DNA from: CADEGL01 sp050180485
Lineage (GTDB): Bacteria; Pseudomonadota; Alphaproteobacteria; CADEGL01
Direction of reading: 5' to 3'
DNA length: 64,000 nucleotides
NCBI GenBank assembly: GCA_050180485.1
Contig: JBFXED010000020.1
Coordinates: 1-64,000, forward strand
Below are positions 40,411 to 48,781 of this stretch, in pieces. The stretch's first letter is position 1, and each line of letters begins with the position of its first letter. The position numbers and the translations under genes were made by a program. The notes beneath the pieces were generated by a model, which was not told the origin of the DNA, did not search any database, and was given only the letters and a program-made list of their open reading frames with translations.

Positions 40411-41966
40411 ACGTGAAACCTAAAATTGAGACCAACCAGAACCATCGCGCGACAAGTTGTGAATGAAAATCAGCGATGCTGACGCCTGACACTCGCGAGA
40501 GAGGCTCATGCCAGTACGGAATCATTCAAAGATCGAGTTAGAAAATTTCTTTCAGGCACTAGCGCCCGTAGAGGCCGCATATCGACATGCATGTTTTAGC
40601 TACTTGGCAGTTCAAACTAATGAGCGATTTGTTCTCGTACAGGCCCGCCTCTTCCTCGCCTCTCAACCCCACCAAATTCCCGCGACGCACTTCCAATCTC
40701 CCAACGTTCGGGCGGGCAACTACAAAATATCGGAGCTGGGAATAACCAGCGAAGAATTAGTAAATAAAATACTAACCGGAGACCTGACTTTACCTAGTGG
40801 GAAAATCGAATTCCCTCCGAAACCTCAGGATGGGTATTCGATTTTTTACGAACCCTTTCATCCGGAGGGCTTAAAAAATCAGAATCGACTTAACGCATTA
40901 ACGATCACAGGGTTAGATCAGACATCATTGATTCGTCGGCCACACATAGATTGGGAATTGAAAGCCGCGACAACTCCGTATGACACAATCGAAGACTTAA
41001 TAAATGAATATCAGCTTGGTTTGCCACGCAATAATGCTATCACGTTTGAAATTGTCGGCTTCACCGTTGCGGCGATAAATATCGATTCGTCGGTCGAAGA
41101 CACCAAAGCAAAAATTATCATGCGGCTCGCAAGAGGGCTGGAGAAAAATTACTCATCGATTGGATATAGAATATTTAGCCAAGGGCGAGTTGTAGCCCGA
41201 GCAACGATAGACGGAGAAAATTTGGAATGGACCGACGCAGAACACTATTACTCTGGGCAAACAGAAGTCGAGGTTCCAAGGGGCGCCCTATTACAATGCT
41301 ACGCGCGATATAAGGGGATTGCGGAGAACTACTGGTGGATGTTTGAGCGGGGTCTAACCCAAAATCCCTATCGCAATGCTTATGAAAAATTCGACAGCGA
41401 TCTCGAAACACTTAAAGACATAATTGCGAAAGCGCAGGGTCGCGGCCAAGATGCGCGCGATTTAGAATCAGCAGTAGCATGGCTACTGTGGATGCTTGGC
41501 TTTAGTGTTTCGCACTTAGGAAGCACGAGAAGAACTCAAGAAGCAGTTGATATTTTAGCAACTACGCCAAGTGGACATTTCGCTGTTGTCGAATGCACAA
41601 CCGGTCATTTAAAGGCAGAAAATAAACTGTCTCTTCTCTACGACAGAGCCCAATCCGTTAAACGCAGTCTTGAAGCGTCGAACAATAACCACATACGCGT
41701 TTTGCCTGTCATCATCACTTCGAAAGCGAGAAGTGAAATACTTGTTGATTTAGAACAGGCGGAGAAAATTGGCATTCTGGTATTAACCCGCGAGGATTTA
41801 GAGGAATCGATTAAAAAAACGATTCTACCTCCGCACGCAGATCGACTTTATGAACAAGCCGAACAACACATTCTGTCGGCCGCAACAAAGTACGCACCTC
41901 AAGGAAGCGGCCTTACCTAACAAGGACATCCTGGCGCTATATATCCGCGCGGCTCTACGCCGCGGA
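40411..41966. mobile_element. Single-gene AT-rich insertion after the heme-binding barrel gene
   Basis: The DNA from just after the stop codon at 40410 to 41966 is markedly AT-richer than both sides and carries one gene. It is followed by a 159-bp copy of the preceding gene's 3' end in the same orientation, so the insert is flanked by imperfect direct repeats. No transposase or integrase gene is present. Confidence 0.7.
40508..41920 (+). CDS. Protein with restriction-endonuclease-like C-terminal domain
   Basis: This 470-residue protein has an unrecognised N-terminal region of about 300 residues and a C-terminal PD-(D/E)xK-like core: E320 in DLESAVAWLLWMLGFSVSHLG, D348 in EAVDILA, E362 in VVECTTG and nearby K369/K373. 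That is the usual order of a nuclease fold (helix with E, then D, then ExxK-like), although the middle motif reads ECTTG. Codon use is AT-rich and unlike the neighbours. A single-gene anti-phage or restriction function is inferred from fold and context. The start at 40508 has GAGAGG upstream. Confidence 0.65.
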   Translation: MPVRNHSKIELENFFQALAPVEAAYRHACFSYLAVQTNERFVLVQARLFLASQPHQIPATHFQSPNVRAGNYKISELGITSEELVNKILTGDLTLPSGKIEFPPKPQDGYSIFYEPFHPEGLKNQNRLNALTITGLDQTSLIRRPHIDWELKAATTPYDTIEDLINEYQLGLPRNNAITFEIVGFTVAAINIDSSVEDTKAKIIMRLARGLEKNYSSIGYRIFSQGRVVARATIDGENLEWTDAEHYYSGQTEVEVPRGALLQCYARYKGIAENYWWMFERGLTQNPYRNAYEKFDSDLETLKDIIAKAQGRGQDARDLESAVAWLLWMLGFSVSHLGSTRRTQEAVDILATTPSGHFAVVECTTGHLKAENKLSLLYDRAQSVKRSLEASNNNHIRVLPVIITSKARSEILVDLEQAEKIGILVLTREDLEESIKKTILPPHADRLYEQAEQHILSAATKYAPQGSGLT

Positions 41967-42125
41967 AGCTGGACCTACCTCACGCGCGTCGACCTTGCCG
42001 TGCGCGGCAAGGAGCCGGCCTTCAACCACCACGACACGAACCGGATGCGCCGCATCAAGGCGCCGGAGCCGAACCCGCTGTTCGAGGCAGAGGGCAGCCT
42101 GCGGGTCGGCGACCTGAAAACGTGA
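41967..42125 (+). pseudogene. Duplicate 3' end of the heme-binding barrel gene
   Basis: These 159 bp align without gaps to 40252-40410 with about 14 differences (about 91% identity by eye), and most changes are synonymous; the encoded 52 residues differ at only three positions. There is no start codon of its own. The similarity ends at the stop codon. It is the right-hand repeat flanking the inserted nuclease-like gene and probably came with it from a related strain. Confidence 0.85.
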
Positions 42126-42140
42126 GGCTTTTCCCTCTCT

Positions 42141-42245
42141 GTCACCCCGGCCTCCGAGCCGGGGTCCAGTGAAGGCCGCGAGGCCGACATAAGAAGCGTC
42201 AGCGCGCTCCGCGCGACTAGGCCCCGGCTCGGAGGCCGGGGTGAC
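42141..42245. repeat. 24-bp perfect inverted repeat element
   Basis: 42141-42164 (starting GTCACCCCGGCCTCC) and 42222-42245 (ending GGCCGGGGTGAC) are exact inverted copies of 24 bp, separated by 57 bp. It resembles the scattered MITE-like or RPE-type palindromes of alphaproteobacteria. It lies between two convergent coding ends and may also stop transcription. Confidence 0.8.
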
Positions 42246-42266
42246 GGGCTTTAGGGCGGCGGCGGA

Positions 42267-43289
42267 CTATCGCTTGCCCGCAAGCTCACCGTAGGTCGCG
42301 GGCAGCGTGAAGCCGTTTGTCAGCGGATCGGTCTCGTCGATCACATAGGTCGAGCGGCCGAGGAACGAGGCCGAGCCCGCGACGCGGATGATGACGGCGT
42401 CCTTCACCGCGCCTGATGCCGGGCCCATCACCGTGGCCTCGAAGGGCACCGGCGTCGGGCCGTAGAATTTCCGGCCCACGCCCTTCCCGATCGTGCCGCG
42501 CGCGAAATCGCGCGCCATGCGCGCGGTCACGCCGCCGCCGGTCGGGCTGCGGTCGATCTGATTGCCCGCGAAGACGCAGAGATGATAGGTCGCGCGGTCA
42601 GTCGGCGCGTCGTCGATCAGGATGGTGCCGAACAGATAGCCGAACTCCGCCGCATCCGGATGCACGATCTTCACCTGCGCCCGCGCGGCGTCGTTGATGG
42701 CGCGCGCCGCGGCCACCATGTCGTCGACGGATGCCTTGAAGAAATCGAAGCCGACCGACGAGGCCGGCAGGATGGCGTAGAAGGCGCCGCCATAGGCGAT
42801 GTCCAGCGTGACGCGGCCGAGCCCCGGCACCTCGACGGGCGCGTCGCGATGGCTGAGGAAGGACGGCACGCCGTCGAAATAGGTCGAGGTGACCTTGCCG
42901 TCCTTGACCGCGCAGGTCACCTGGACGACGCCGCAGGGCAGCTCCAGCCCGAAGCGCGTTTCCGGCTCGGTCCGCTTCACGTGGCCGCTTTCCACCGCCC
43001 AGCGGCTGAAGGCGATCAGCCCGTGGCCCGACATGGTCGAATAGCCGCTGTGGTGGATGAACAGCGCGCCGATGGCCGCACCCGGCGCCGACGGCTTGAC
43101 CGGGATCATGCCGAACATGTCGGCGTGGCCGCGCGGCTCCTGCATCATCACGCGGCGGAGCGCGTCGTGGTTGCGCAGCGCGGCATCCTTTTTCTCCAGG
43201 ATGGTCGCGCCGGGCAGGTCGGGATAGCCGCCGGTCACGATGCGGACCGGTTCGCCCGAGGTGTGCAGATCGACGATTTCGAGTTCCAT
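42267..43289 (-). CDS. Proline racemase / trans-3-hydroxyproline dehydratase family protein
   Basis: This 340-residue protein has the family N-terminus DLHTSGEPVRIVTGGYPDLPG and both active-site loops. The first reads STMSGHG, with Ser87 where racemases and dehydratases have Cys; the second reads DRSPTGGGVTARMA with Thr250, the residue found in trans-3-hydroxy-L-proline dehydratases. A Ser/Thr pair lacks both catalytic thiols, so classical racemisation is unlikely. It may be a dehydratase variant or act on another substrate. It is followed upstream by a sulfatase gene on the same strand. Confidence 0.85.
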   Translation of the reverse strand: MELEIVDLHTSGEPVRIVTGGYPDLPGATILEKKDAALRNHDALRRVMMQEPRGHADMFGMIPVKPSAPGAAIGALFIHHSGYSTMSGHGLIAFSRWAVESGHVKRTEPETRFGLELPCGVVQVTCAVKDGKVTSTYFDGVPSFLSHRDAPVEVPGLGRVTLDIAYGGAFYAILPASSVGFDFFKASVDDMVAAARAINDAARAQVKIVHPDAAEFGYLFGTILIDDAPTDRATYHLCVFAGNQIDRSPTGGGVTARMARDFARGTIGKGVGRKFYGPTPVPFEATVMGPASGAVKDAVIIRVAGSASFLGRSTYVIDETDPLTNGFTLPATYGELAGKR

Positions 43290-43384
43290 GATTCCTGTCT
43301 CAGCGGAAGCGGAAGCGCACTATACGCACAAAGCCGGACGCTGGCGCAGCCGGGTCCGCGCGGACGCGCGCGGGACGGTGCCGC

Positions 43385-45187
43385 TCACACGTCGTTGACC
43401 GCGGAGGTCTCGACCCAGCCGCCATCCACCCCGCCCGGCAGCATCTGCCCCACATCCTCGCCGACCTCTTTCTCGATGAGGGCGTTGAGCTTGGCATTCA
43501 TGGCCTCGAGCAGCGCGCGCTGCTTCGGGTCCTTGGCCAGGTTGCGCCGTTCCAGAGGATCGGTCTGGAGGTCGAACAGCTCGACGTCGTTGCGCTCGAA
43601 CAGCGCCTCGATGGTCTTCGGCGTATTGTGCTGCTTGGGCGAGAAATAGCGCGTGAACTGGTAGCGCCCGTCGAACACGCCGCGGAGCGCGCCGCGCTTG
43701 GCGAGATCGGGGCGCAGGGCGCCGGACGACGCGGCTTCCTTCAGCTTCGCCTTGCCGTCGGGCTGCTGCAGGATGGCCACGACCTTCTGCAGGAAGTCGC
43801 CGTCGATATAGGCGAACATGTTGTAGCAGTAGAGCGCGCCGTCGCGCACCGCGGCGGGGCCGGCCTTGTCCGGCGCGGCCAGGAGCGCCGAGAAATCCTT
43901 GCCGGGCAGATCCTTGGTGATCGCGGCCCGCTTGTCGGCCGGAGCGCCCGCGAGGCTCACCAGCGTGGGCGCGATGTCGAGATGGGTGGTGACCGCCTTG
44001 CACCGCTTGCCCCCGGCATGGGCCGGATGGACGACGATCAAGGGCACGTTGTTCTGCTCGCGGTAGGAGGTGGCGCCCTTGGAATGCAGCCGATGCGCAC
44101 CGTCCAGATCGCCGTGGTCGGCGGTGAGCACGATAATCGTGTTGGAGGAAAGCCCGAGCGCATCCAGCTCGTCGAGCAAGGGCGTGATGTGGCTGTCCGC
44201 GTCGCGCAGACAGTTGAGGTAATAGTTGTGCCGTTTGCGCCAGCGCCAATCCTCGTTGGCGATGCGGCCGACCAGCGCGTCGTGCGAGCGCAGATAATCG
44301 AGATGGGCGGGCGGACGGCCGGGCTCGTCCAGCGGTTCCGGATAGGTCGCGGGCAGGTCGAACGCCCATTCCTTGGCATAGAGCGGCGCGGCCGGCGCGG
44401 GCTTGATGTGGCCCAGGATGTCGCGCGACTGCACGGGCTGGCCGGGGCGGTCGGTGTCGAAGAACATGACGTCGTGCGGATTGACCAGGTTGATCGCCAG
44501 GAACCACGGCTTGCCCTGGGCCGCCAGGTCCGTGCCGCGGCCGCGCAGCCAGCTGACGCCCATGGAAGTCGTGATGCCGTCGAACAGGTAGCCGCCGTGG
44601 TCGTGGCCGATGATGTCGCCGATGCCGTAATAGTCGGAGAAGCCGTAGGCCTCCATCTCCTGCGTGAAGATCTTGGTCGGCGAGCCCAGCGTGTTGACGG
44701 TCTCGAACTCCTTGGTCAGGTGCCACTTGCCCTTGTAGGCCGTGTAGTAGCCGGCCTGGCGCAGCATGTCGCCCACGGTGGGCAGCTCCGTCGACATGCT
44801 CTGGATCCACGGGAAGTTCGTGTTGTCGAACATCCGCGTCTGTTGGATGTGCCGGCCGGTGTAGAGCACCGAGCGCGAGGGCGTGCAGACGCAGGAATTG
44901 ATCCGGTGGTTCTCGAACACGGTGCCCTGCTTCGCCAGGCGCTCGTGCGCGGGCAGGCGGTAGCCCGCGGGCAATTCGCCGGGACGGAAGAAACGCTCTT
45001 GGTCGGTCAGGATGAAGAGGATGTTGTAGGGCCCGCCCGCAGGCTTGGCCGCCGCATTGCCGCCCGCGGCTTGCGCCCCGGCGCCCAGCGGCGGCACACC
45101 GAAGGCCGCCGCCATGGCGCCCGCGCCGAGCGTCTTCAAGGCAGCCCTACGCCCCCGGTCCACGCCGGGCCGCTTGCTCTCGTCCAT
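43385..45187 (-). CDS. Tat-exported sulfatase
   Basis: This 600-residue alkaline-phosphatase-fold enzyme has a twin-arginine signal (RGRRAALKTL, then AAAFGVPPLGAGAQA), the type I sulfatase motif CTPSR with C101 as the formylglycine precursor, followed by TGR, and metal-site segments FILTDQ and TADHGDLDGAHR. Formylglycine formation would need a generating enzyme not seen here. It acts in the periplasm on a sulfate ester, or, as in choline-sulfatase-like or phosphonate hydrolase branches, on related esters. GGAG lies upstream of the ATG at 45187. Confidence 0.9.
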   Translation of the reverse strand: MDESKRPGVDRGRRAALKTLGAGAMAAAFGVPPLGAGAQAAGGNAAAKPAGGPYNILFILTDQERFFRPGELPAGYRLPAHERLAKQGTVFENHRINSCVCTPSRSVLYTGRHIQQTRMFDNTNFPWIQSMSTELPTVGDMLRQAGYYTAYKGKWHLTKEFETVNTLGSPTKIFTQEMEAYGFSDYYGIGDIIGHDHGGYLFDGITTSMGVSWLRGRGTDLAAQGKPWFLAINLVNPHDVMFFDTDRPGQPVQSRDILGHIKPAPAAPLYAKEWAFDLPATYPEPLDEPGRPPAHLDYLRSHDALVGRIANEDWRWRKRHNYYLNCLRDADSHITPLLDELDALGLSSNTIIVLTADHGDLDGAHRLHSKGATSYREQNNVPLIVVHPAHAGGKRCKAVTTHLDIAPTLVSLAGAPADKRAAITKDLPGKDFSALLAAPDKAGPAAVRDGALYCYNMFAYIDGDFLQKVVAILQQPDGKAKLKEAASSGALRPDLAKRGALRGVFDGRYQFTRYFSPKQHNTPKTIEALFERNDVELFDLQTDPLERRNLAKDPKQRALLEAMNAKLNALIEKEVGEDVGQMLPGGVDGGWVETSAVNDV

Positions 45188-45378
45188 CGTCCGTCTCCGT
45201 CCCTGGAAACCCGTCCCGGCGGGATGCCGGCCGGGCAGAAGGCGGAGGACCCGCCTTCGGTCGTCGCCCCCATCGCGATGCAAAAGCCGCGCCGGGCGGC
45301 ACTGCCATGCGATTAAGCAGGGTGCGAGGCGCGCGCATCAACCCCTATAGTTCTCCCCGCACCCAGGGGAGAGGAACG

Positions 45379-46470
45379 ATGTCTAAAACCACGCCTAAAA
45401 CTGTTAGCGACTCCGACCTGCCCGCATTGCGCACCGCGTGCGAGGCAGCCTGGCTTGTCTGGCTGCGCCAGACGGGCGGCCTGCAGCTGATGATCATGCG
45501 CGAGAAGGGCGTGGACGCGCTGGAGCGCTTCAAGATCGTCATCCTGGGCCTGCACCAGGAGGGGCATTACCTGGAGGGGCTGAAGAAGCTCGGCATCGGC
45601 GGCGATCCGCCGGCCGTGGCGGCGGCCAAGTACCACTATCTGTCCAACAGCATCGGCGGCCTCGGCCTCGAATACGCCGAGGAGAGCCCGAAGAAGGCGT
45701 GGATCCGCTATACCGCGCCGGCCGTGTTCTACGATGGCCTCGGTTTCCTCAACGTGCCGAGCCGCGTGCAGCGCGCGGTGTTCCAGGCCTGGCACGCGAA
45801 GAACGCGGAGAAGATGAACTGCCCGCGCCTGGGCTATGTCTGCACCAAGTTCTATCAGGACGGGCATCCCTATGATGAAGGCTACTTCATCGAGTACGAC
45901 CACGACATTCCGCCCGAATGGGCCGTGCGCTACATCCCCGCCGACAAGACGCCCGAGTTCATCCCCGAGAAGGCGCCGAAGCTCGACCCCAAGGTGTGGC
46001 CGGAGGCGCGCCTGTTGAAAGCCAAGCGCAAATACGCGGGCGGCTATGTCAACACCACCACCATGGCGATGATCCGCGCCTTTGGCTTGAAGCCCGCCTG
46101 CTACATGGTGGACCAGGCGCTGGGCATGGTAGCGCTGCAATATTGCGACACGCTGAAAGGCATTTACGGCGTGAAGGGCAAGTCGCTCGACGACGTGACG
46201 AAGTTCCTCACCACCATGCTGGAACACCGCGAGGAGGATTTCGCGGTCGAAGGCAGCGGCAAGAAGCGCACCTTCACGCTGCGCGGCTTCAAACCCTTCG
46301 ACACCGGCGAGGCCAACGAGGAGATTCGCGCGGCCCACTTCGCCTTCCCCGCCATGTGCGTGCGCCTGATGAACGGCCATATCCGCGCCACGCGCCGCAC
46401 CGAATGGGAAAAAGGCGCCCCCGCCAACGAGGTGTGGGAGCTGGAGGACACAGGGAAGTGGCTGTATTGA
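45379..46470 (+). CDS. Conserved hypothetical protein
   Basis: This 363-residue cytoplasmic protein has no domain I can name. It shows a helical N-terminal part (QLMIMREKGVDALERFKIV), a central segment YTAPAVFYDGLGFLNVPSRV and a Cys-containing region (PRLGYVCTKFYQDGHPYDEG), with no signal peptide. The overall shape loosely recalls the ATC-hydrolase-like protein at 60985, which has a similar C-terminal Cys/Gly pattern, but I would not assert homology. GGGGAGAGGA precedes the ATG. It is divergent from the sulfatase gene. Confidence 0.75.
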   Translation: MSKTTPKTVSDSDLPALRTACEAAWLVWLRQTGGLQLMIMREKGVDALERFKIVILGLHQEGHYLEGLKKLGIGGDPPAVAAAKYHYLSNSIGGLGLEYAEESPKKAWIRYTAPAVFYDGLGFLNVPSRVQRAVFQAWHAKNAEKMNCPRLGYVCTKFYQDGHPYDEGYFIEYDHDIPPEWAVRYIPADKTPEFIPEKAPKLDPKVWPEARLLKAKRKYAGGYVNTTTMAMIRAFGLKPACYMVDQALGMVALQYCDTLKGIYGVKGKSLDDVTKFLTTMLEHREEDFAVEGSGKKRTFTLRGFKPFDTGEANEEIRAAHFAFPAMCVRLMNGHIRATRRTEWEKGAPANEVWELEDTGKWLY

Positions 46471-46498
46471 TGCGGCCCGCTTGATCGCCTCCGGCGTT

Positions 46499-46574
46499 CA
46501 AGCCCTTCGACGGGCTTAGGGTGAGGAGCCTGATTTGGAGAGACTCCTCATGCTGAGCCTGTCGAAGCATGAGC
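46499..46574. repeat. TGAGC-GTCGAAG repeat pair, copy 2
   Basis: Units related to TTCAAGCCCTTCGACGGGCT and CTCATGCTGAGCCTGTCGAA lie in inverted orientation about 25 bp apart, 28 bp past the hypothetical gene's stop codon. Same family as 34001-34080 and 62080-62155. Confidence 0.75.
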
Positions 46575-46610
46575 ATCATTATTGATCCCCCCCTTGATCC
46601 GCTTCGCGGC

Positions 46611-46644
46611 TCACCCCTCCCTCGTCGGGGAGGGGTGAGGGGGA
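46611..46644. repeat. CCCCTCC/GGAGGGG palindrome
   Basis: TCACCCCTCCCTCGTC and GGGGAGGGGTGA form a near-perfect palindrome in the gap before the second amidohydrolase gene. It belongs to the family seen at 32.2, 34.1 and 54.9 kb. Confidence 0.7.
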
Positions 46645-46762
46645 GCCGCGACGGCGGCTAAGAGTCCGCGTGGAACGCGCGCTTCAACCCTCGAACCTGT
46701 CCACGCTCTGGACCACCGCCCGGAAACGGAAGACAGTTCGCCAATCCGCGAAGAGAGAGGCG

Positions 46763-48271
46763 ATGATGGCCGGCACGGTCTGGATCCGGAATGCGACGAT
46801 CGTGACGCTCGATGCCGCGCGCCGGGTGATCGATCCGGGCGACGTGGTGATCGCGGACGGGCGCATCGTTTCGGTGGGGCCGAGCGGCCAGGTGCGGCCC
46901 ACCGATCCCGCTTCGGCCGAGGTGATCGAGGCCAAGGGCCGCATTGTCCTGCCCGGCATGGTCAACGCCCATATCCATTCCTACGCCGGGCTGCTGAAAG
47001 GCACGGTCGACCGCACCTGCCTCGACGTCTTCATGCTCTATGTCATCGCCGCCGCCTCCGAGCGAAGGCCGCGCGATGCCTATCTCTCGGCCATGATCGG
47101 CTGCATCGAGATGCTGCGCACCGGCACGACCGGCGTGCTCGACCATGCCTCGAACCGGCCCGCGCACAAGCCCGAGCTGCTCGACGCCCAGTTCCAGGCC
47201 TATGAAGATTCGGGCATGCGCGCGGCGCTGGCGCCCATGTTCAGCGACCTGCCCTATCTCGAGACCGTGCCGCTCCAAGACGGCGAGATGCCGGAGGAAC
47301 TGGCGAAGGGCCTGCGCGGCGCGCGGGCGGACCGCGCCCATTATTTCGCCTGCATGCGCCACCTGCTGGACACTTGGCACGGGCGCCATGGCCGCCTGGG
47401 CGTGCTGCTGGGGGTGGACGGGGTGCAGCGCTGCTCCGACGAGCTGCTGCGCGAGACCTCGGCCTTCGCAGGCAAGCACGGTCTGGGACTGCACAGCCAT
47501 ATGCTCGAAACCAAGACCCAGATGGTCATGGCCGGTAATCGCCACCGGAACGGGTTCACCGGCTACCTGGCCGAGCTGGACCTGTTGGGAGACAAGAGCT
47601 CCCTCGCCCACTTCATCTGGGCCAGCGATCGCGACATCGAAATCGTGCGCGGCGCGGGCGCGACCGTGGTTCACGCCCCGGCCAGCAACCTGTTCACGGG
47701 CGCCGGGATCGCGCCGGTCCAGAAGCTGCGCCGCGCGGGCATTCCCGTGGCGCTGGCCTCCGACGGCGTCAACACCTGCAACATGCTGATGCTGGAGAAG
47801 GCGCGCCTGGCCGCCATGCTGGCCCGCGCGACCGAGCCCGACTACGAGAAATGGTTCGACGCGGGCGACGCGCTGGAGATGGCGACGGTGAACGGCGCGC
47901 GCGCCATCGGCTATGGCGGTGCGCTCGGCCGCATCGAAGCAGGGCAGATCGCCGACCTCGTGCTCTACGGCACGCGCGGCATCCAGTTCACCCCGCTCAT
48001 CGACCCGATGCGCCAGCTCTGCTTCTACGAGACCGGCAGCGCCGTCGAGACGGTTCTGGTCGGCGGCGAAATCATGGTGCGCGACGGGCGCCTGACCCGC
48101 ATCGACGAGGCCGCGCTGCTGGACGAGGTGAAGGAGGCCGCGCAGCGCCTCTTGCGGGACAACAAGGGCGGCATCGACCTGGCGACGCGGCGCATTCCGC
48201 ATATCCACGCCATGGTTCAGCGCGTGATGGCCGAACCCTGCGGCGTCCACCGCTTCGCCAGCGAAATCTGA
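46763..48271 (+). CDS. Amidohydrolase family protein
   Basis: This 502-residue metal-dependent hydrolase has MVNAHIHSYAGLLKG (HxH), HSHMLETKTQ, AHFIWASDRD and ALASDGVNTCN in the order of the AtzA/TrzN/SsnA branch. The C-terminal 60 residues extend past the usual domain. AAGAGAGAGG precedes the ATG at 46763 (a second ATG is at 46766). Its last 152 bp are duplicated at 50264-50415 with about 17 differences and no gaps, flanking the inserted sulfur-stress operon. It differs from the amidohydrolase at 172-1614. Substrate unknown. Confidence 0.85.
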   Translation: MMAGTVWIRNATIVTLDAARRVIDPGDVVIADGRIVSVGPSGQVRPTDPASAEVIEAKGRIVLPGMVNAHIHSYAGLLKGTVDRTCLDVFMLYVIAAASERRPRDAYLSAMIGCIEMLRTGTTGVLDHASNRPAHKPELLDAQFQAYEDSGMRAALAPMFSDLPYLETVPLQDGEMPEELAKGLRGARADRAHYFACMRHLLDTWHGRHGRLGVLLGVDGVQRCSDELLRETSAFAGKHGLGLHSHMLETKTQMVMAGNRHRNGFTGYLAELDLLGDKSSLAHFIWASDRDIEIVRGAGATVVHAPASNLFTGAGIAPVQKLRRAGIPVALASDGVNTCNMLMLEKARLAAMLARATEPDYEKWFDAGDALEMATVNGARAIGYGGALGRIEAGQIADLVLYGTRGIQFTPLIDPMRQLCFYETGSAVETVLVGGEIMVRDGRLTRIDEAALLDEVKEAAQRLLRDNKGGIDLATRRIPHIHAMVQRVMAEPCGVHRFASEI

Positions 48272-48286
48272 AGGCCGGGCGCGAGC

Positions 48287-48336
48287 CCTAGTCTTTCCCT
48301 TCCAGCTTCACGATCTCGATCGGCGGGTTGCCTTCG
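48287..48336 (-). pseudogene. GNAT 3'-end fragment 1
   Basis: About 50 bp similar to the last codons of the GNAT gene at 51225 (shared segments include CTTCACGATCTCGAT and GGCGGGTTGCCTTCG), in the same minus orientation. The match breaks off after CCTTCG. Confidence 0.8.
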
Positions 48337-48378
48337 GTCGCGCGGTCGATTTTCCGGCCGGCGGGGCTTGAATTATCC

Positions 48379-48409
48379 ATAAGCATTTCCTTATTAAGAA
48401 TATACTTAT
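48379..48409 (+). promoter_or_regulatory. Inverted-repeat operator/promoter of the ArsR operon
   Basis: ATAAGCAT and ATACTTAT arms form an AT-rich dyad overlapping a plausible TTGAAT-N17-TTATTA promoter. ArsR/BigR-type repressors bind AT-rich dyads over their own promoters, so autoregulation is expected. AAAGGAGAG follows as the ribosome-binding site. Confidence 0.6.
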
Positions 48410-48424
48410 GAAAGGAGAGCGGCG

Positions 48425-48781
48425 GTGCCGGCCATGACGATCAAAGCCTCGCAAGAGATTGGCGTGCTGAAGGCAAAGGCCGGCCAGGCCGTGCGGCTGC
48501 TCCGCCTGCTGGCCAACGAGAACCGGCTCCTCCTGCTCTGCCACCTGGGGGGCGAGGGCGAGATGACGGTGAAGCAACTGGCCGAGGCCGTCGGCCTCTC
48601 CCAACCCGCGGTGTCCCAGCACTTGGCCATGTTCCGCGCGGAAGGGCTGGTTGCCACCCGCAAGGAGTCCCAGGCGGTGTTCTACCGCCTCACCGATACG
48701 AAAGCCGCGCGCGTGCTGATGCTGCTGCGGGAGCTTTATTGCCAACCCGCCGCCGAACGCAAAACGAGGAAGAAGTCATGA
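48425..48781 (+). CDS. ArsR-family repressor, BigR/SqrR-like
   Basis: This 118-residue winged-helix protein has the ArsR core (LLANENRLLLLCHLG; LAEAVGLSQPAVSQHLAMFRAEG). It has exactly two cysteines, C39 (LLLLCHL) and C106 (RELYCQ), at the positions used as the dithiol/persulfide switch in BigR and SqrR. It lacks metal-site motifs such as ELCVCDL. It would therefore repress the downstream rhodanese-TauE genes until sulfide or persulfide appears. The GTG start at 48425 fits the spacing of AAAGGAGAG; an ATG at 48434 is possible. Its end overlaps the rhodanese start (ATGA). Confidence 0.88.
   Translation: MPAMTIKASQEIGVLKAKAGQAVRLLRLLANENRLLLLCHLGGEGEMTVKQLAEAVGLSQPAVSQHLAMFRAEGLVATRKESQAVFYRLTDTKAARVLMLLRELYCQPAAERKTRKKS

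Noticed and set aside
41850..42125. Open frame joining the end of the nuclease-like gene to the duplicate 3' stub as one gene
   Set aside because: The frame starts inside the nuclease-like coding sequence in another frame; the stub has no start of its own and is a pseudogene fragment.
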